The notes beneath the pieces were generated by a model. That model was not told the origin of the DNA, did not search any database, and worked only from the letters and a program-made list of their open reading frames with translations. Shown in pieces: positions 1 through 47,600 of a DNA stretch of 64,000 nucleotides. The stretch covers positions 311,001 to 375,000 of the forward strand of contig JABMCL010001737.1 in the NCBI GenBank assembly GCA_018857735.1. The letters run 5' to 3'. Both the position numbers and the translations under genes were made by a program. Source of the stretch: Alviniconcha marisindica (Eukaryota > Mollusca > Gastropoda > Provannidae). Every line of letters starts with the position of its first letter. The stretch's first letter is position 1.

Positions 1-1062
<1,062 letters not shown>

Positions 1063-1145
1063 ACACACACACACTCAGCCTCCCTTCCAAACACACCCAC
1101 GCTCACCCACTCACCAACCTAACCATTCTACACAGACACACTTAC

Positions 1146-35813
<34,668 letters not shown>

Positions 35814-36450
35814 GGTTGGTTGACTGTCAGCACACCGTTGACACTTTAAATGCTCTCCTTTTGGGCTCACTGACCCTCTTTCTTCCTGACTCTAAGCAAA
35901 CCTGAAAGAATGCCAAGCAGGAATTACACCTTGTTTATTCCATCCAAGGGCGGATTTAGCCTTTTCCAATCGATATCATCGTTTGTGAAACATCGCAATA
36001 CACACAACCACCGTCCACCACGACAGCCTTTCAGGCCAAGCGCCATTGAGGGGTGTGTGGACGGCGCATCACGGCAGTGTTTGTAGGATTAACGACTGAA
36101 TTCCGCGACCACTTCACAAGGTTTGTCAGTTTCTGACAACAATCGTCATCTGTCATTTGAGCCACCGACTGTCCAACTTGCTCGACAACTCTCCCCTCAC
36201 GCCCAAAAGTTTCCAAAAGACAACCACGCTGTCGGAAGCAGGAGTGTCCCCGAACTTACTGACAACTGACGACACTTAAAGGCAACTGATTGTGCATTGT
36301 GCAGTTGTTGCACACTTGTAGGCAGCCCTTGCCTCTCCTGGCTTCCTCTTCTTGCCGTCCGCCAGATTCGCTGTCATTCCGTCATGGCGCTCGACGTCAT
36401 TTTACCTTAGGATACCTGATCCGGAGTTTCGACAGGTGTGCCAATGAACG
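35814..36450 (-). promoter_or_regulatory. ROCK 5' UTR and probable promoter
   Basis: The CpG density rises here compared with the AT-rich surroundings. Reading leftwards, a TTTCAG acceptor at 35902 would open the exon carrying the start codon. A strong TCA|GTAAGT donor (exon edge at 36260) could close an upstream untranslated exon. A CRE-like core (TGACGTCG on the minus strand, about 36391-36398) lies just upstream. The transcription start is inferred to be near 36.3-36.45 kb; no TATA box was recognised. Confidence 0.45.
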
Positions 36451-37274
36451 CTAGAAAGTTCTAAGAAAGATCAAATCATAATACAGGTCATGCTCATATC
36501 CTCTAACAGACAACGAAATAATGCTTTACGTGAAATAAGTCCACGCATGGTACAGTTTTGTATTTATTCCAGCTGATTCTTAAGCATGTTGCACATGTTG
36601 ACTGAGGTAAGGCAAGGGTGATAACTGTGTTGCGGTATGCAAAATTTTATTCAAGTAGGTCTTATCAGATATCAAGCAACAAGCAGTGAAAAATACACTT
36701 ATCGAAACTTTAAACAAGATATATTCACAATATTGCGTTTTCACATTACCTGTTCATTATATACTAAAACCTCTGTCTCTCAAGATGGTATTGTGCAAGG
36801 GAAAGTACTGTTGATGTGAAACAAAAAATTGAGTTATTAGATGACTTTCCTCCCCTGTTTCAAAGAGCCAAGATTACATCGAGCTCAGACACTGAAAATG
36901 CTGCTAGTACCGTGATTATTTGAACTGAACCCTTGCCAGGGACATTACTCAAAAACATTCAGATTTTTTTTCCAAACTTTTTATGCTAAATGTGGGTCTA
37001 GGTCACCGCAGAAAAGCAACATTAAGCAGCGTCCGTCAAAATACCGACGTCAGTGAAGTTTTTTACAGCAGTGCAGAAAACGCACAAGTTAACTCCCTTG
37101 ATTTTTTGTTGTTGTAACATATGTTATACACACACACACACATATATAGATAGTGACGTACAAAATGCTGTCATATCCACTGCAATAATACCAACTAGTG
37201 AGACTGAATTGCTCTAAAACCACTTTCAGTGTTTGTTTGATAATATATAAATATAAAAGTTATACATATATTTT
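36451..37274. other. Intergenic, nothing recognised
   Basis: AT-rich sequence between the ROCK promoter and the retroelement fragment. Confidence 0.6.
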
Positions 37275-37307
37275 ACCTTGAGATTTGTCTAAAGGCCCCT
37301 GAAACTG
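37275..37307 (+). repeat. Left 33-bp direct repeat of the RT fragment
   Basis: CTTGAGATTTGTCTAAAGGC then CCCTGAAACTG. It matches 37653-37685 at all but two bases. Confidence 0.85.
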
Positions 37308-37650
37308 TTCATAGACCTGACTAAGGCCTTCAACACTGTCAACAGACCTGGTCAGTCTCTGGTCCATTTTGTCAAAGCTCAGCTGCCCCCCCCCCCCAAA
37401 TTCATCAGCATAATGAAGTCCCTACACAATGGGATGATGGCCAGAGTCTTAGAGAATGGTGACGTGTCTGACCCATTTCCAGTCATGAATGGTGTGAAAC
37501 AAGGTTGCATCCTGGCCCCAGCCCTCTTCAGCATACTGTTTGCTGAGATGCCATCTGAGGTGCTCGCCAAGACCAGTGCTGGCACCACGATCCGCTACAG
37601 AACTGACGGGCACTTCGCAATGGACAACTATGATGATAAATACAGATAAC
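37308..37650 (+). mobile_element. Reverse-transcriptase fragment of a non-LTR retrotransposon, decayed
   Basis: Two pieces in different frames: DLTKAFNTVNRPGQSLVHFV, then after a C-tract frameshift at 37386-37397 the second reads SLHNGMMARVLENGDV and VMNGVKQGCILAPALFSILF. DLTKAF-TVNR and NGVKQGC-LAP are core RT motifs. Only about 110 residues remain, so it is a dead fragment. Near-identical 33-bp direct repeats flank it. Confidence 0.85.
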
Positions 37651-37652
37651 TT

Positions 37653-37685
37653 ATCTTGAGATTTGTCTAAAGGCCACTGAAACTG
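37653..37685 (+). repeat. Right 33-bp direct repeat of the RT fragment
   Basis: Second copy, CTTGAGATTTGTCTAAAGGC then CACTGAAACTG, directly after the fragment. Confidence 0.85.
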
Positions 37686-38053
37686 GCAGCAATTTTAAAC
37701 ATGAATGACATTTGCTGACAGTTTGTCATGTTTTGTGTTGTATATTTCCAGTCATGTTTGAACCTGTGTTGATGTGTACAATATTTGTTAGCTGTTTGTT
37801 AGACTGATGTCTTTATCTCAATATACTTTGTTTGGTTGTTTTGTATTGTTCAGTGCTTTGAGCTGCAGGCCGGCAGGCTTTGATTTCTTTCCTTATTATT
37901 TGAATTTATGTGCAGTTTTCGTAGTCTGAGAAAATGCCAAGTCCTTTAACTCATTGTGTGTTTCAAGTTCCACATCAGGTGACCTGTCAATCCAGTGTAT
38001 AGTTGCCAGCCGAGAGCATCAAATGATATGGTGATAATTGGGACATAATTATA

Positions 38054-38389
38054 GTGTTCTGTGTGAAAATGCTGCATTTGCATCATTCCAAGCGTGTGTT
38101 TTTTCTTTCTTTTTTCTGGGCTCTGAACAAGTTAAAGGAATACTCTCAAAATATGCTTTGTCCAACAGGAAGAAGAAACCAGAATAAATACTTTAAGGAC
38201 TGTGCTTTAAAGGAACTCAACTTCTCACAACTTTTTTCCAATAAGCAGAATATTTTAACTAAAGACTGTGTTTTGAAGGAACTCACCTCTTCAAAACGTT
38301 TTGTCCAACAGGCAGAAGAGACCAGAATATCCACTTTAACTAAGGACTGTGCTTTACAGGAACTAACCTTCTCAAAACAATTATCCTAG
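38054..38389 (+). other. 111-codon open frame with in-frame tandem repeats, unknown
   Basis: Three units at about 38195, 38261 and 38343 encode F-KDCALKEL, LTKDCVLKELTSSKRF and LTKDCALQELTFSKQL in one frame, with periods of 66 and 82 bp (both keep the frame only with the spacer changes seen). Not recognised. It could be a chance frame through a tandem repeat, a repeat-containing exon, or part of an unknown element. Confidence 0.35.
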
Positions 38390-38624
38390 ACTGCACATCC
38401 TCTTGAATATCGGCCATGTAAGTAGCTGCAAATTCACGCGGTTCAAGGAACAAGATCAAAGAGGACACGTAGCTAGCAGTTAGGCTGGTGTGATGCTCGA
38501 CAGTGGTTTCTACATCATGTCCTGCTAATCACTACTCATGTGAAGTTGGTTGCTATTTTTATTGCCCATGATTTTGTGAATGTATCAACCATACAGTGCA
38601 ATTCAAGATGGTATTTATGTACTT

Positions 38625-38745
38625 CACCCCATCTCTCAGGAGTTTCCCAAATGTTCCTCTCCCTGGTGGTGGCCTTCTCTCATCCTTTCAAGCAGGATCA
38701 TTGAGCACTTCCTCTTTGCATGCCACTCTCCTCCAGGTGATTAAT
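38625..38745 (+). repeat. Dispersed repeat family C, copy 1
   Basis: Shares CCATCTCTCAG-AGTTTCC and, later, GAGCACTTCCTCTTT with 59497-59615, in the same orientation. The internal part differs in length. Confidence 0.6.
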
Positions 38746-39260
38746 GGTATGATGTCCTTGGCTGTGTGCCTGCAGGTAGTGGCTCAAGCTCCTCAACACT
38801 TCAGACCTTTTAAGATGCCCACCACTTGTGACAGTTGCTTTGCCCGCCAGTCTATCTGCTCAGTCATTTGCAAATTACAAATACATACAAATCTTATGAT
38901 CTTGACCAGCCAAGTAAAAAAACCTCATGACCTCCAACTCGGTGATTGGTTTACTCATTGTTTAAATCCACAACGGGGTACTGCAGATGCAGAACTAACC
39001 TAGGTACGCTCTGCTGAAAACCCAAAGTTGTCCAGTTGCCTCATTTAAGCTTGAAGTTGATCAGAATAAATACAGCTAGTTTTCTCGACACAATCCATGG
39101 AGGTTGGTGTTGAATCGTAGGGAGTCATTACATAGAGTTTAATCAATTGTTAGGTGATGCCTAATTCTTGCTGTATTCAGCAACTTTAAGTGATTTACTC
39201 GGACTGGTGTGCATGATGGTGTACAAAACATGAATCGTTTTCTTTAATAAATGGAATTAC

Positions 39261-39263
<3 letters not shown>
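38746..39263. other. Intergenic, possible continuation of the family C element
   Basis: Contains a degraded stretch near 38800-38880 (CACCACTTGTGACAGTTGC) that looks like former coding sequence. No intact frame. Confidence 0.4.
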
Positions 39264-39313
<50 letters not shown>

Positions 39314-39317
39314 CACA
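39264..39317. repeat. (CA)n microsatellite
   Basis: About 25 CA dinucleotides, nearly uninterrupted. Confidence 0.95.
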
Positions 39318-40840
39318 CAGTAACATTTTATTTTTCACCATTGCTTTCTTGACAGCTTCACATGTGATGTAGAGTAACAGTCCATCACATATTATACACT
39401 TTGCACTTCAACCATGCCAAGACTCAGCCAAAGACAGTAATGACCTCATTGGTTACTTCTGTCTCATGTGACAACTTGACAACTACTTACAACACAACAA
39501 CCAGAAAATGAAGTCTTTTTGCAAGTGCCAGTTTCCTTATGAAATTTGCAACAAGCATAGCAAGGATGCTGGCCATCAAAAGAACAGGTAGCATATGAAT
39601 GTCTGTCGAAAAGACATGCAATAAGGTCAACCACAAATAATGTTAATGCTTTGTAATTATCCATTGTTCTCAAATATGTTAATACATATTGTCCAACAAA
39701 TAAAAAAAAAAAATGAAACAAGGAAAAGTACTGAAAAAAATGACCCTATTACCACAAGATCATATCCAATGTATATTATATATATGCAATTCAAACTTGT
39801 TCCCAAACTAGCAAAATTATTCAACTTGACTTTCTGGCCCACAACATGTTTCATCCTTTGTCATTTTAATCCGAATCCTGTGGTTGGGTAAAGTGCTATC
39901 TTTTTTAAAACACTTCCATCATGGCATGCACACTGCTATTAATCTCAGTCATCCAAACTGATGACTCTTGCCAAAGCCTGTGGGACTCTGTGATCAAGAT
40001 GCAGTGCTCACTAATGAATGTATATATGTTAAAATAGCACACAATCAACTCCAAGTCCAACACAAAATTTTAGTCTTTTTGAGTTTGCTTTGGCCTGATA
40101 TAACCCTATGTGTTTGACTGGGCTCAAAGCACCATCTAACTAACCTTTTGAGTTTGGCAATTGCCTAAAACAAAGACCCATTTCCTGATCAAATACAATA
40201 AAATGCCACATTCAACATTCTGGCGTGAGTGGAATGCCCACTGAGGTATGCATGCGTGAAGCATAGTGCATGAATTGTATGCATAAAAAGAAGTGTTGCC
40301 AACTTAACATGAGATGGCAATGCATTCAGGGACCAATGGGGATATTCAATGATATTACCATTACACACAAACACGCGTCTCACACACTCAGCTGGGACCC
40401 GACACACTAAACATTCAACCCATGTGTCACCAGTAGGCATATGATCTGACCCAGATGCATTGAAACTTAGCAGTACGTGTTACAATACTGGGCGCACTAT
40501 TAGTCTTATCAGTGTTACCCATTTTGACTTCTGGAGGCATATGTGTGTCATAATTTAAGTTTCTGGCATGGTCAATAACGGTTGTGACAGTTTAAGTGGC
40601 ACAGTGACCCTCTTTGATTTCAGCAACTAAACTGTACATGCCATGTCTGACCCTTGAAACACAGGTGTGATTAATGACTTATGTACATGGTTGGTCTCTA
40701 GTTAAATATTGTAAATTTACCATGGGTTTTTGAGATATCACTTGCAACACAATGACACAATCAAGTGCAATGTGGTTATCTGCAATTCTACTGCTGTGTG
40801 GATTTTTTTTTTTTTTTAAAACAGGACAGAAGGCAGTAGA
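39318..40840. other. Intergenic, no gene seen
   Basis: A reverse-orientation family A core lies at about 40089-40120 (CCTGATATAACC then TTTGACTGGG). No other feature recognised. Confidence 0.6.
40089..40120 (-). repeat. Dispersed repeat family A, minus orientation
   Basis: The reverse complement gives CCCAGTCAAACACATAGGGT then TATATCAGGCC. It shows that the family is inserted in both orientations. Confidence 0.5.
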
Positions 40841-40841
40841 A

Positions 40842-40865
40842 TCACCCCCCCCCCCCCCCCCCCCC
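40842..40865. repeat. C homopolymer of about 22-24 bp
   Basis: Uninterrupted C tract preceded by a T run at 40803-40817. Such tracts are prone to assembly length error. Confidence 0.9.
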
Positions 40866-40991
40866 AAGTCAACAAATAGGCATCCAACAGAATGGAGATT
40901 CCCAGCTACTCATTTCCAGTGCAGCGTCAAGCTGATCATACTGATGTGTGTCACATCCCTCAGATTAACCAGTAAATCAAATAGTTGTACT

Positions 40992-40997
40992 TTTATT
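40992..40997 (-). terminator. Candidate RPA2 poly(A) signal
   Basis: AATAAA on the minus strand, about 525 bp past the stop codon. It is the nearest canonical hexamer I found on the correct strand. Position alone supports it. Confidence 0.3.
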
Positions 40998-41064
40998 ATT
41001 ACAATTCCAGCATCAATGACGATAACTTGCTCTACTGCATTTGCAATAAGCTTTTTTCCCTCAC

Positions 41065-41105
41065 AAGTAAGTCAGCCAGTGCGGTTATATCAGGGTGAAT
41101 CCCCT
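41065..41105 (+). repeat. Dispersed repeat family A core
   Basis: Contains GTCAGCCAGTGCGGTTATAT then CAGGGTGAA, downstream of the RPA2 stop codon and possibly inside its 3' UTR. Confidence 0.6.
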
Positions 41106-41521
41106 CACAAACAGCAATACCACTGTCAACAGAAATATATGGTGGAACCCCCTTCAGGCTAAGTGACTGGCATCACCAAAATTTACTTCCAACAGAAATT
41201 TGCCATAAAGTTTTAAACTTACACTAGTTAGACTTAAAGAGAAGAAACATACTTGTAAGGAAAGGGTATAGTCCGCCTTCAGCACAACTGCATTCTAAAG
41301 TTCCACAGCAACAAATAAGCTGGAAAAAGTCTTCTTCATTTGCTTTTCAAAGTAAACAATTGCACAAAATATTCTCTTGGTCTGGCACAAATAAAATGAT
41401 AGGATCAAATAAAAATGAAAAGCATTCATTTTGGTGTTCATTCAGGCATGAATCTGGAGCAGGTCTTTTGTAACATGTGTTGACATAGAAATGATACATT
41501 AGCTTTGGGAACAGGTAAGTT

Positions 41522-41698
41522 TCAACCATCAGTAGCTTTGAAATGATCATCATCAATAGTGGAGTAAATATGTCCCTCTCCACTGAGAAATTCAACAGCA
41601 TCCCGGATGGCTTTCTCAGGTACTCCTTTGAGATGGCGTGAGACCTCTGCTATGCTGGCACCCACCTCTGAAGCACTATTTTTGATGATAGTGGCAAT
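41522..41698 (-). CDS. RPA2: RPA2 coding exon 7, winged helix and stop
   Basis: Encodes IATIIKNSASEVGASIAEVS, RHLKGVPEKAIRDAVEFLSG, EGHIYSTIDDDHFKATDG and a TGA stop. This is the C-terminal winged helix that binds repair proteins. EGHIYST-DDDHFK is diagnostic. Confidence 0.97.
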   Translation of the reverse strand: MATIIKNSASEVGASIAEVSRHLKGVPEKAIRDAVEFLSGEGHIYSTIDDDHFKATDG

Positions 41699-44600
41699 CT
41701 GAACAACAGATAACACAAAAGAAAAGAAAATACTCAGCATGAATTATGTACCTAAATATTTTAAGATTCATCATATTATATAGGATATACCTAAATATTT
41801 CAAGATTCATTATATCATTCAGATTGGAATTCCAAACAAAAGTAACATCAGAACTTTATACTTCACTAATGATTTATGTTTAATCCCTAGCTTATATCCA
41901 GTAACAATAATACTGAAATGGGTGAGCACAGACCATAAGGACAGGAATTTGGCTCTATTTGGAACATTGGCAGAAATACCCCCTTCAAATTACAATAAGA
42001 GAAAGCACCCACATACACACGTGTGACGCTGCTTACTATTGTTTCCTGTGGAAAGGAGCCTGGACATCAAGCTCAGAATTGTTTATTATTTTTAATTCCA
42101 ACCTGTGTGCAGAAAATGATCACTCAAGTACATAACTGACCTGATTATGCAGAGCCGACATGCCATAGTTGTTTGAACCACCAGAGTCGCCTGCATTAGA
42201 GGTACCGGCTGCTGTGTTAAATGCTTTTCCACTTGTGTTCGCTTGTTCCTGCACATAAAAAGAAAAGAAAAGGATGTATTTCAGGAGTCACAAATGAAAT
42301 ACACAGAAAACCCACACACTTTTCACAAAATAATATTGTCTACTGAGAAAGGTTTTAAGAAAACTGAGAATGTTGAACTCAGTGTGGTGTTACTGTTGTT
42401 TTAATTTACTGCAGGAAATAACATTGTCTGATGAAACTGCTCAAACTCCATGCGTTTATCATATATGCAAAACAACCATGTCTAGTATGACATAATGTAC
42501 TTCAAATAAACCTCTCTCTCTCTGACACTGGCTTGCAAAGTCAGTTACCAATACATATCAACTTTAACAGACCAGCTGATGATCTGCACATGCTGTCAGC
42601 ATTTGCAAGCATCTTTAGTTTTTGTGACATTCTCTTCAAGATGTTGCATTTGCTGTGTACAGTTTTTATAGTGTTTTCAGTACCTGCATTTAGTATAACT
42701 ATATGCATGTATGTATATATGAGTGCCTTTAATTTAGCAGTGCATACTGCTACAACTGTATTATTATTTAGGATGCAGAGTAAATCAGTTGTGAGCTGTA
42801 CAAAGCACAACTTAGGCAATCTAGAGAGTGGTGGAAGTAGAGGTGAAAATGCCCACACAGGAGTGAGAGATTGCAGGTTCAAATCCCAGTTCAGTCAGTA
42901 ACCTTCTATCGCCCTTCCTTGGCCTGATGGTGGTAATCTTGAATAAGAGGAACTAGCCGTCTCAGATTCCAAACAAAACTAACTTCTCAAGTGCTTGGAA
43001 AAAAATGAAAAGAACATGATGTGCAGTAATTTGAGTAAAACATTGCAACTGAAAGTACCATTGATTTAATATAAATTTCATAACTTCATTACTTGACACT
43101 GTCACTTCTTTTACAAGCCGTTTCCTGCATTCTGCACTCTTTGCCACGTTTCGGTCAGACATCCCCAAAGTGTCTCTGATATCACACACAGAACCCAAGA
43201 AGCTCTCACTTTGGAATAAAGGCCATGGAAGTAATATGTGTGGTCTTTATTTTTATCACCAATTTTGTTTTCGTTCCGACATATTTTAGTTTATCTCTGT
43301 GGAGTCAACTTTTGATGACATATTACAGTGTTCTGGAAAAGCCGTGACCTATTACATTAACCCAAGCCATTTTATTTGAGCTTACTGCATATAATTGGTC
43401 ATTTGGGGCTAAAATTAGCTGGTGGGTGAGACAAAAAGGATACAGAAAAATGACTAAAATAAAATATACCCCTTAATTTTTTTTTACAGGAAGCAGTGGA
43501 ACTGAGAAGGCTGCTTCCATTAATGTCTAGTCCTGCAGATGGGACAAAAGCTTGAGGTCCAGACTGCTGCAGGCACAGGCACGTAAAAGATCACAAGGCA
43601 GTAGAAAAAGGCTGCCCCAGCAAAAGCTTGTAGAAATACCACTAACGCCAGAAATAAATATGCACTGTCAAAGAAGCCAAGACCATCATCAAAGCAAGGC
43701 AACAAACAGCAAGTGGCTGCAACAGCATCCACACTACAACAGATCAGACCCCTACCATCTGCTGTCAAGATCAGAGCAGGCGACTCTTCAGGCTGCACAC
43801 AGGCCACAACTGCCTGAGCCACCATTGTAATACAGGCAGGAGTCTCAGCTGATCAAGAATGCCTACAATGTATACTACACACCATTTTCTTTGGCTATAT
43901 TATGGCTTGTGTAAAAATCAGAATAGTACGATCTGTATTCCGACCTGACACCAGGAACTGTTCAAAGGTGATATCAAGGCCTGTCTGTTCCCGTAGAAAA
44001 CTCATTATACACCTATTTGGCATTATATACATCAATGCACAATAGCGGATTGGACCTTCAGCCTTACCACGTTCATTGATGCATAAGCATACACGACACT
44101 TATCAGATGGCACGTCAGCTGGTTCATATCCTCCAGCGGTGAAATGTTGGCAGCTACCACATTCTTCTTGCCTTGGAATGACCTCACATGACCACACACT
44201 CGAACATACGTGTTCTCACGCATGGTCGGCACTCTCGCCTCCTCGGGCACATTTTCCTGAAGAACAAAAGCAAAAAGAGTGAAAGAAAAGAAATTACAAA
44301 CAACGTCAATGTGTGAATCAGGTAATAGAATACCTAAAGGGATCTATCAAACAGTGCTCCATTTTCAACAGCATACATTGATACAACTGCAATCACAGCA
44401 TCAATTTTACAATTACAAGTTGTCCATTATTTTGCGTGGTACAGACAGCAAGTCCTAGCTGACAATGGATTTCATGTTTGGCTTAATAAAATTAAAACAA
44501 AACATATTCATGCAACATCAGAACTGACTGACATTCATGTTAATGGACAACAGTCAGTCAGTTGAGCTGTACAACAAATAGCAGAACAGCTCATAATTAT

Positions 44601-47600
44601 GCAGTCCTAATGAATAATTATGAGTGAACTCACAAAAGTATGCTATCACTTTTAGTTTGAGCTGATCTGTACATGTTCAACATTTCATACTAGATTTACA
44701 TCCTACTGAATTAAAGGTCTGTCAGCCGAAACATGCGTTAATTTGGCAAACAAACCAAAAAATACTCACGTCATTATCAACAAACTGCTTGACTTCCAGA
44801 GGAGGCCCTGTCATATCATCAAGTTCATAGTCAATTCTGGTGGCTGATTCTTTCACAGATCGTATCAAACCAATCAGAGTGACCTGCAACAGTCAATATT
44901 ATATATATATATATTTTTATATATGTTCACCATTTTACGCACATTGTTCTATTATGTTCTGTGAAGTTTATTTTGTTAAACTACATGTTGAGCCAACATT
45001 GTAATTTGCCTAGTAGTAATGAATAAAGATTTGTGGTTCAGAATATCATCATGCACCCATAAATTGTAAATGTTCATTAAATAAAATTAATGTCCTTTCA
45101 GACTTTAGAAAATGTGCAGTGAATGATTGTACCACTGAGCTATACATCATATCCCATCCACATGATGGTTAGGAAATAGCACAGCAATTCAGTGGCCTTT
45201 GATTAGTGTTTTGAAGCCACCAGCTGGGTCAATCCAGTGTGACTGGCTGTGAACCAGGGTGTTGTAGAGGTGGTTTTGGCCATCTGGGACAGTCTGCACA
45301 CAAGTTTTATGGAGGGCTGGTGGTGCAGAGCAAGTGCACTTGCTTTCAAAATATAGTCAAAAGCCAAGTTAGATTTTTTCCCCAGTACAGCTACTGAACT
45401 AGTAGTAGTTACTACTACTAACTACTATTTGTACAGTAATAGTACTGGTAGAAACTTGAGCAAGTTGAAGGCAAACGTTTACTGGTCAAATCTAGCATAT
45501 GTACAACTACAACTGCCAATCTAACAGAACCATTGAGTCTGATGTTCCCCTCTTCCCTTATCTTGAACTTCATTAATTAATTCACACTGACTGAGTCTAG
45601 TTTAGAAGTAGCTGATTTAGGTAGTGATCAAGCTCTGTTTTTGTCCCTTCACATTCTAAGTAAGTTGTTGCTTTTTATTAATTTTAATGCCAGGTTAACA
45701 GGATAGGTCACTGAGCATGAGATTCTTCTTCCACCATTCCATGTTTTTTGGAACCACCTTAACTTCAGTTTTCAGTTTTACTTTTAGAGATCTGCAATGA
45801 CTGATGGTGTGAGTGTGTACATTATAATAATAATATATTGCTTTGACTTTGACCAAGCTTTTCATTAAGGCACAAATGTGCATCCCTTGCGCACTAGAAC
45901 TGAAAAGGACGCACTAAACTTATGCCTAGAGGGTCCCACGGGATACAGTAAGAAAGTGCCAGGAAGTCCAGACCTCCTGTTCCCAACTGACAGAAAATGG
46001 GGTCCTGTCAACTATTCCTACCACATCTGTCTCAAAACCAACAGCTACCTTACACTGTTACTGACAAGAACACATTCTCCCATACTTCATGAGGTGCTGG
46101 TACACAGGACCTGGACTACACAGGTTATTTCAACATCAGTGCTCAGACACACCAGCACACACCTAACAAAGATATCAAACAAGCAAGTAGTAAACATGGT
46201 GCTTAATCAAGTTAATGTCCACAGAAACCATAAGGTTTGTTTGGGACAGGGACAAGAGAGGAAAGGGGGTGTGGAGGTGGGGAAAGAGGGAGATTATGTG
46301 ACTATCACTACACTGTCACCACCAGTACGAATCCTGCATTAAGATGGGCATCGATGACAGACATTTTAATATTTCGTTAAGTGTGAGGGAGAGTCACAAG
46401 ACAGTGTCTACAGACCATAACTTTTGAAGAGAAAGAGAGCTGAAGCGGTTCAAACTGAGGCCCCTCTGCTTACCAGTCTAATGCCTTACTGCTAGGCCAA
46501 ACCGGCTCACTGTATCAAACTTGTTGAGTGTAGCTTAATGTCCTCAGATGTCTGGCATGTATCAGTTGGCAAGCTGATGCAAGTTAGATCCATCACTTAT
46601 AAGTTGTCCAGCTGATACAAGTTAGATCTGGCATATATTCATTGTCCAGCTGATGCAAGTTAGATCCAGCATGTATCAGTTAAATGGCATAGATCAGTTG
46701 TCAAGCTGATGCAAGTTGGCATGTATCAGTTGTCTAGATGTTAGATCTGGCATGCATCAGTTGTCCAGAATGTATCAGTTGTCAAACTGATGCAAATTAG
46801 ATCTGGCATGTATAAGTTGTCCAGCTGATGCAAGTTAGATCCAGCATGTATCAGTTGTCCAGCTGATATAAGTTAGATCCGACATGTATCAGTCGTCTGG
46901 CTGATGCAAGTTAGATCCGGCATGTATCAGTAGCATATATCAGTTGTCAAGCTGTTGCAGGTTAGATCCGGCATGTTTCAGTTGTCCGGATGATCCGGCA
47001 TGTATCAGTTGTCTCGCATGTATCAGTTGTCCAGCTGATGCAAGTTAGATCCGACATGTATCAGTTGTCCATCATGTATCCGTTGTCTGGCTGATGCAAG
47101 TTAGATCTGGCATGTATCAGTTCTACAACATGATCAGCTGTTCAGCTGATACAAGTTAGATCCGACATGTATCTGTTGTCCTGGTGATGCAAGTTAGATC
47201 CACCATGTATCAGTTGTCCGGCTGATATTAGTTGGATCCAACACATATCAGTTGTTCAGCTGGTATTAGTTAGATCCGACACATATCAGTTATCTGGCAT
47301 GTATCAGTTGTCCAGCTGATGTAAGTTAGATCTGGCATGTATCAGTTGTCCAGCTGATGCGTTAGATCTGGCAGGTATCAGTTATACAGCATGGATCAGC
47401 TGTCCAGCTGATACAAGTTAGACCTGACATGTATCTGTTGTCCTGGTGATGCAAGTTAGATCTGACATGTATCAGTTGTCCAGCTGATATTAGTTAGATC
47501 CGACACATATCAGTTGTTCAGCTGATATTAGTTAGATTCAACTTGTATCGGTTGTCCAGCTGATATTAGTTAGATCCGACACATCAGTTGTTCAGCTGAT

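Noticed and set aside
35814..35870. Start of ROCK at the in-frame GTG 57 bp upstream
   Set aside because: Non-AUG start in a region that looks like 5' UTR. Two tandem ATGs directly precede the conserved N-terminus.
38746..38900. A CXXC zinc-finger-like coding fragment (TTCDSCFARQSICS)
   Set aside because: No intact frame or splice sites; more likely part of the family C repeat.
45878..46342. 154-codon plus-strand open frame in RPA2 intron 3
   Set aside because: No domain, no coherent composition, no splice context, and no similarity that I recognise. Probably chance, or residue of an element.
46436..46512. A functional tRNA gene
   Set aside because: A-box- and B-box-like motifs are present, but no acceptor stem, anticodon arm or terminator can be paired.
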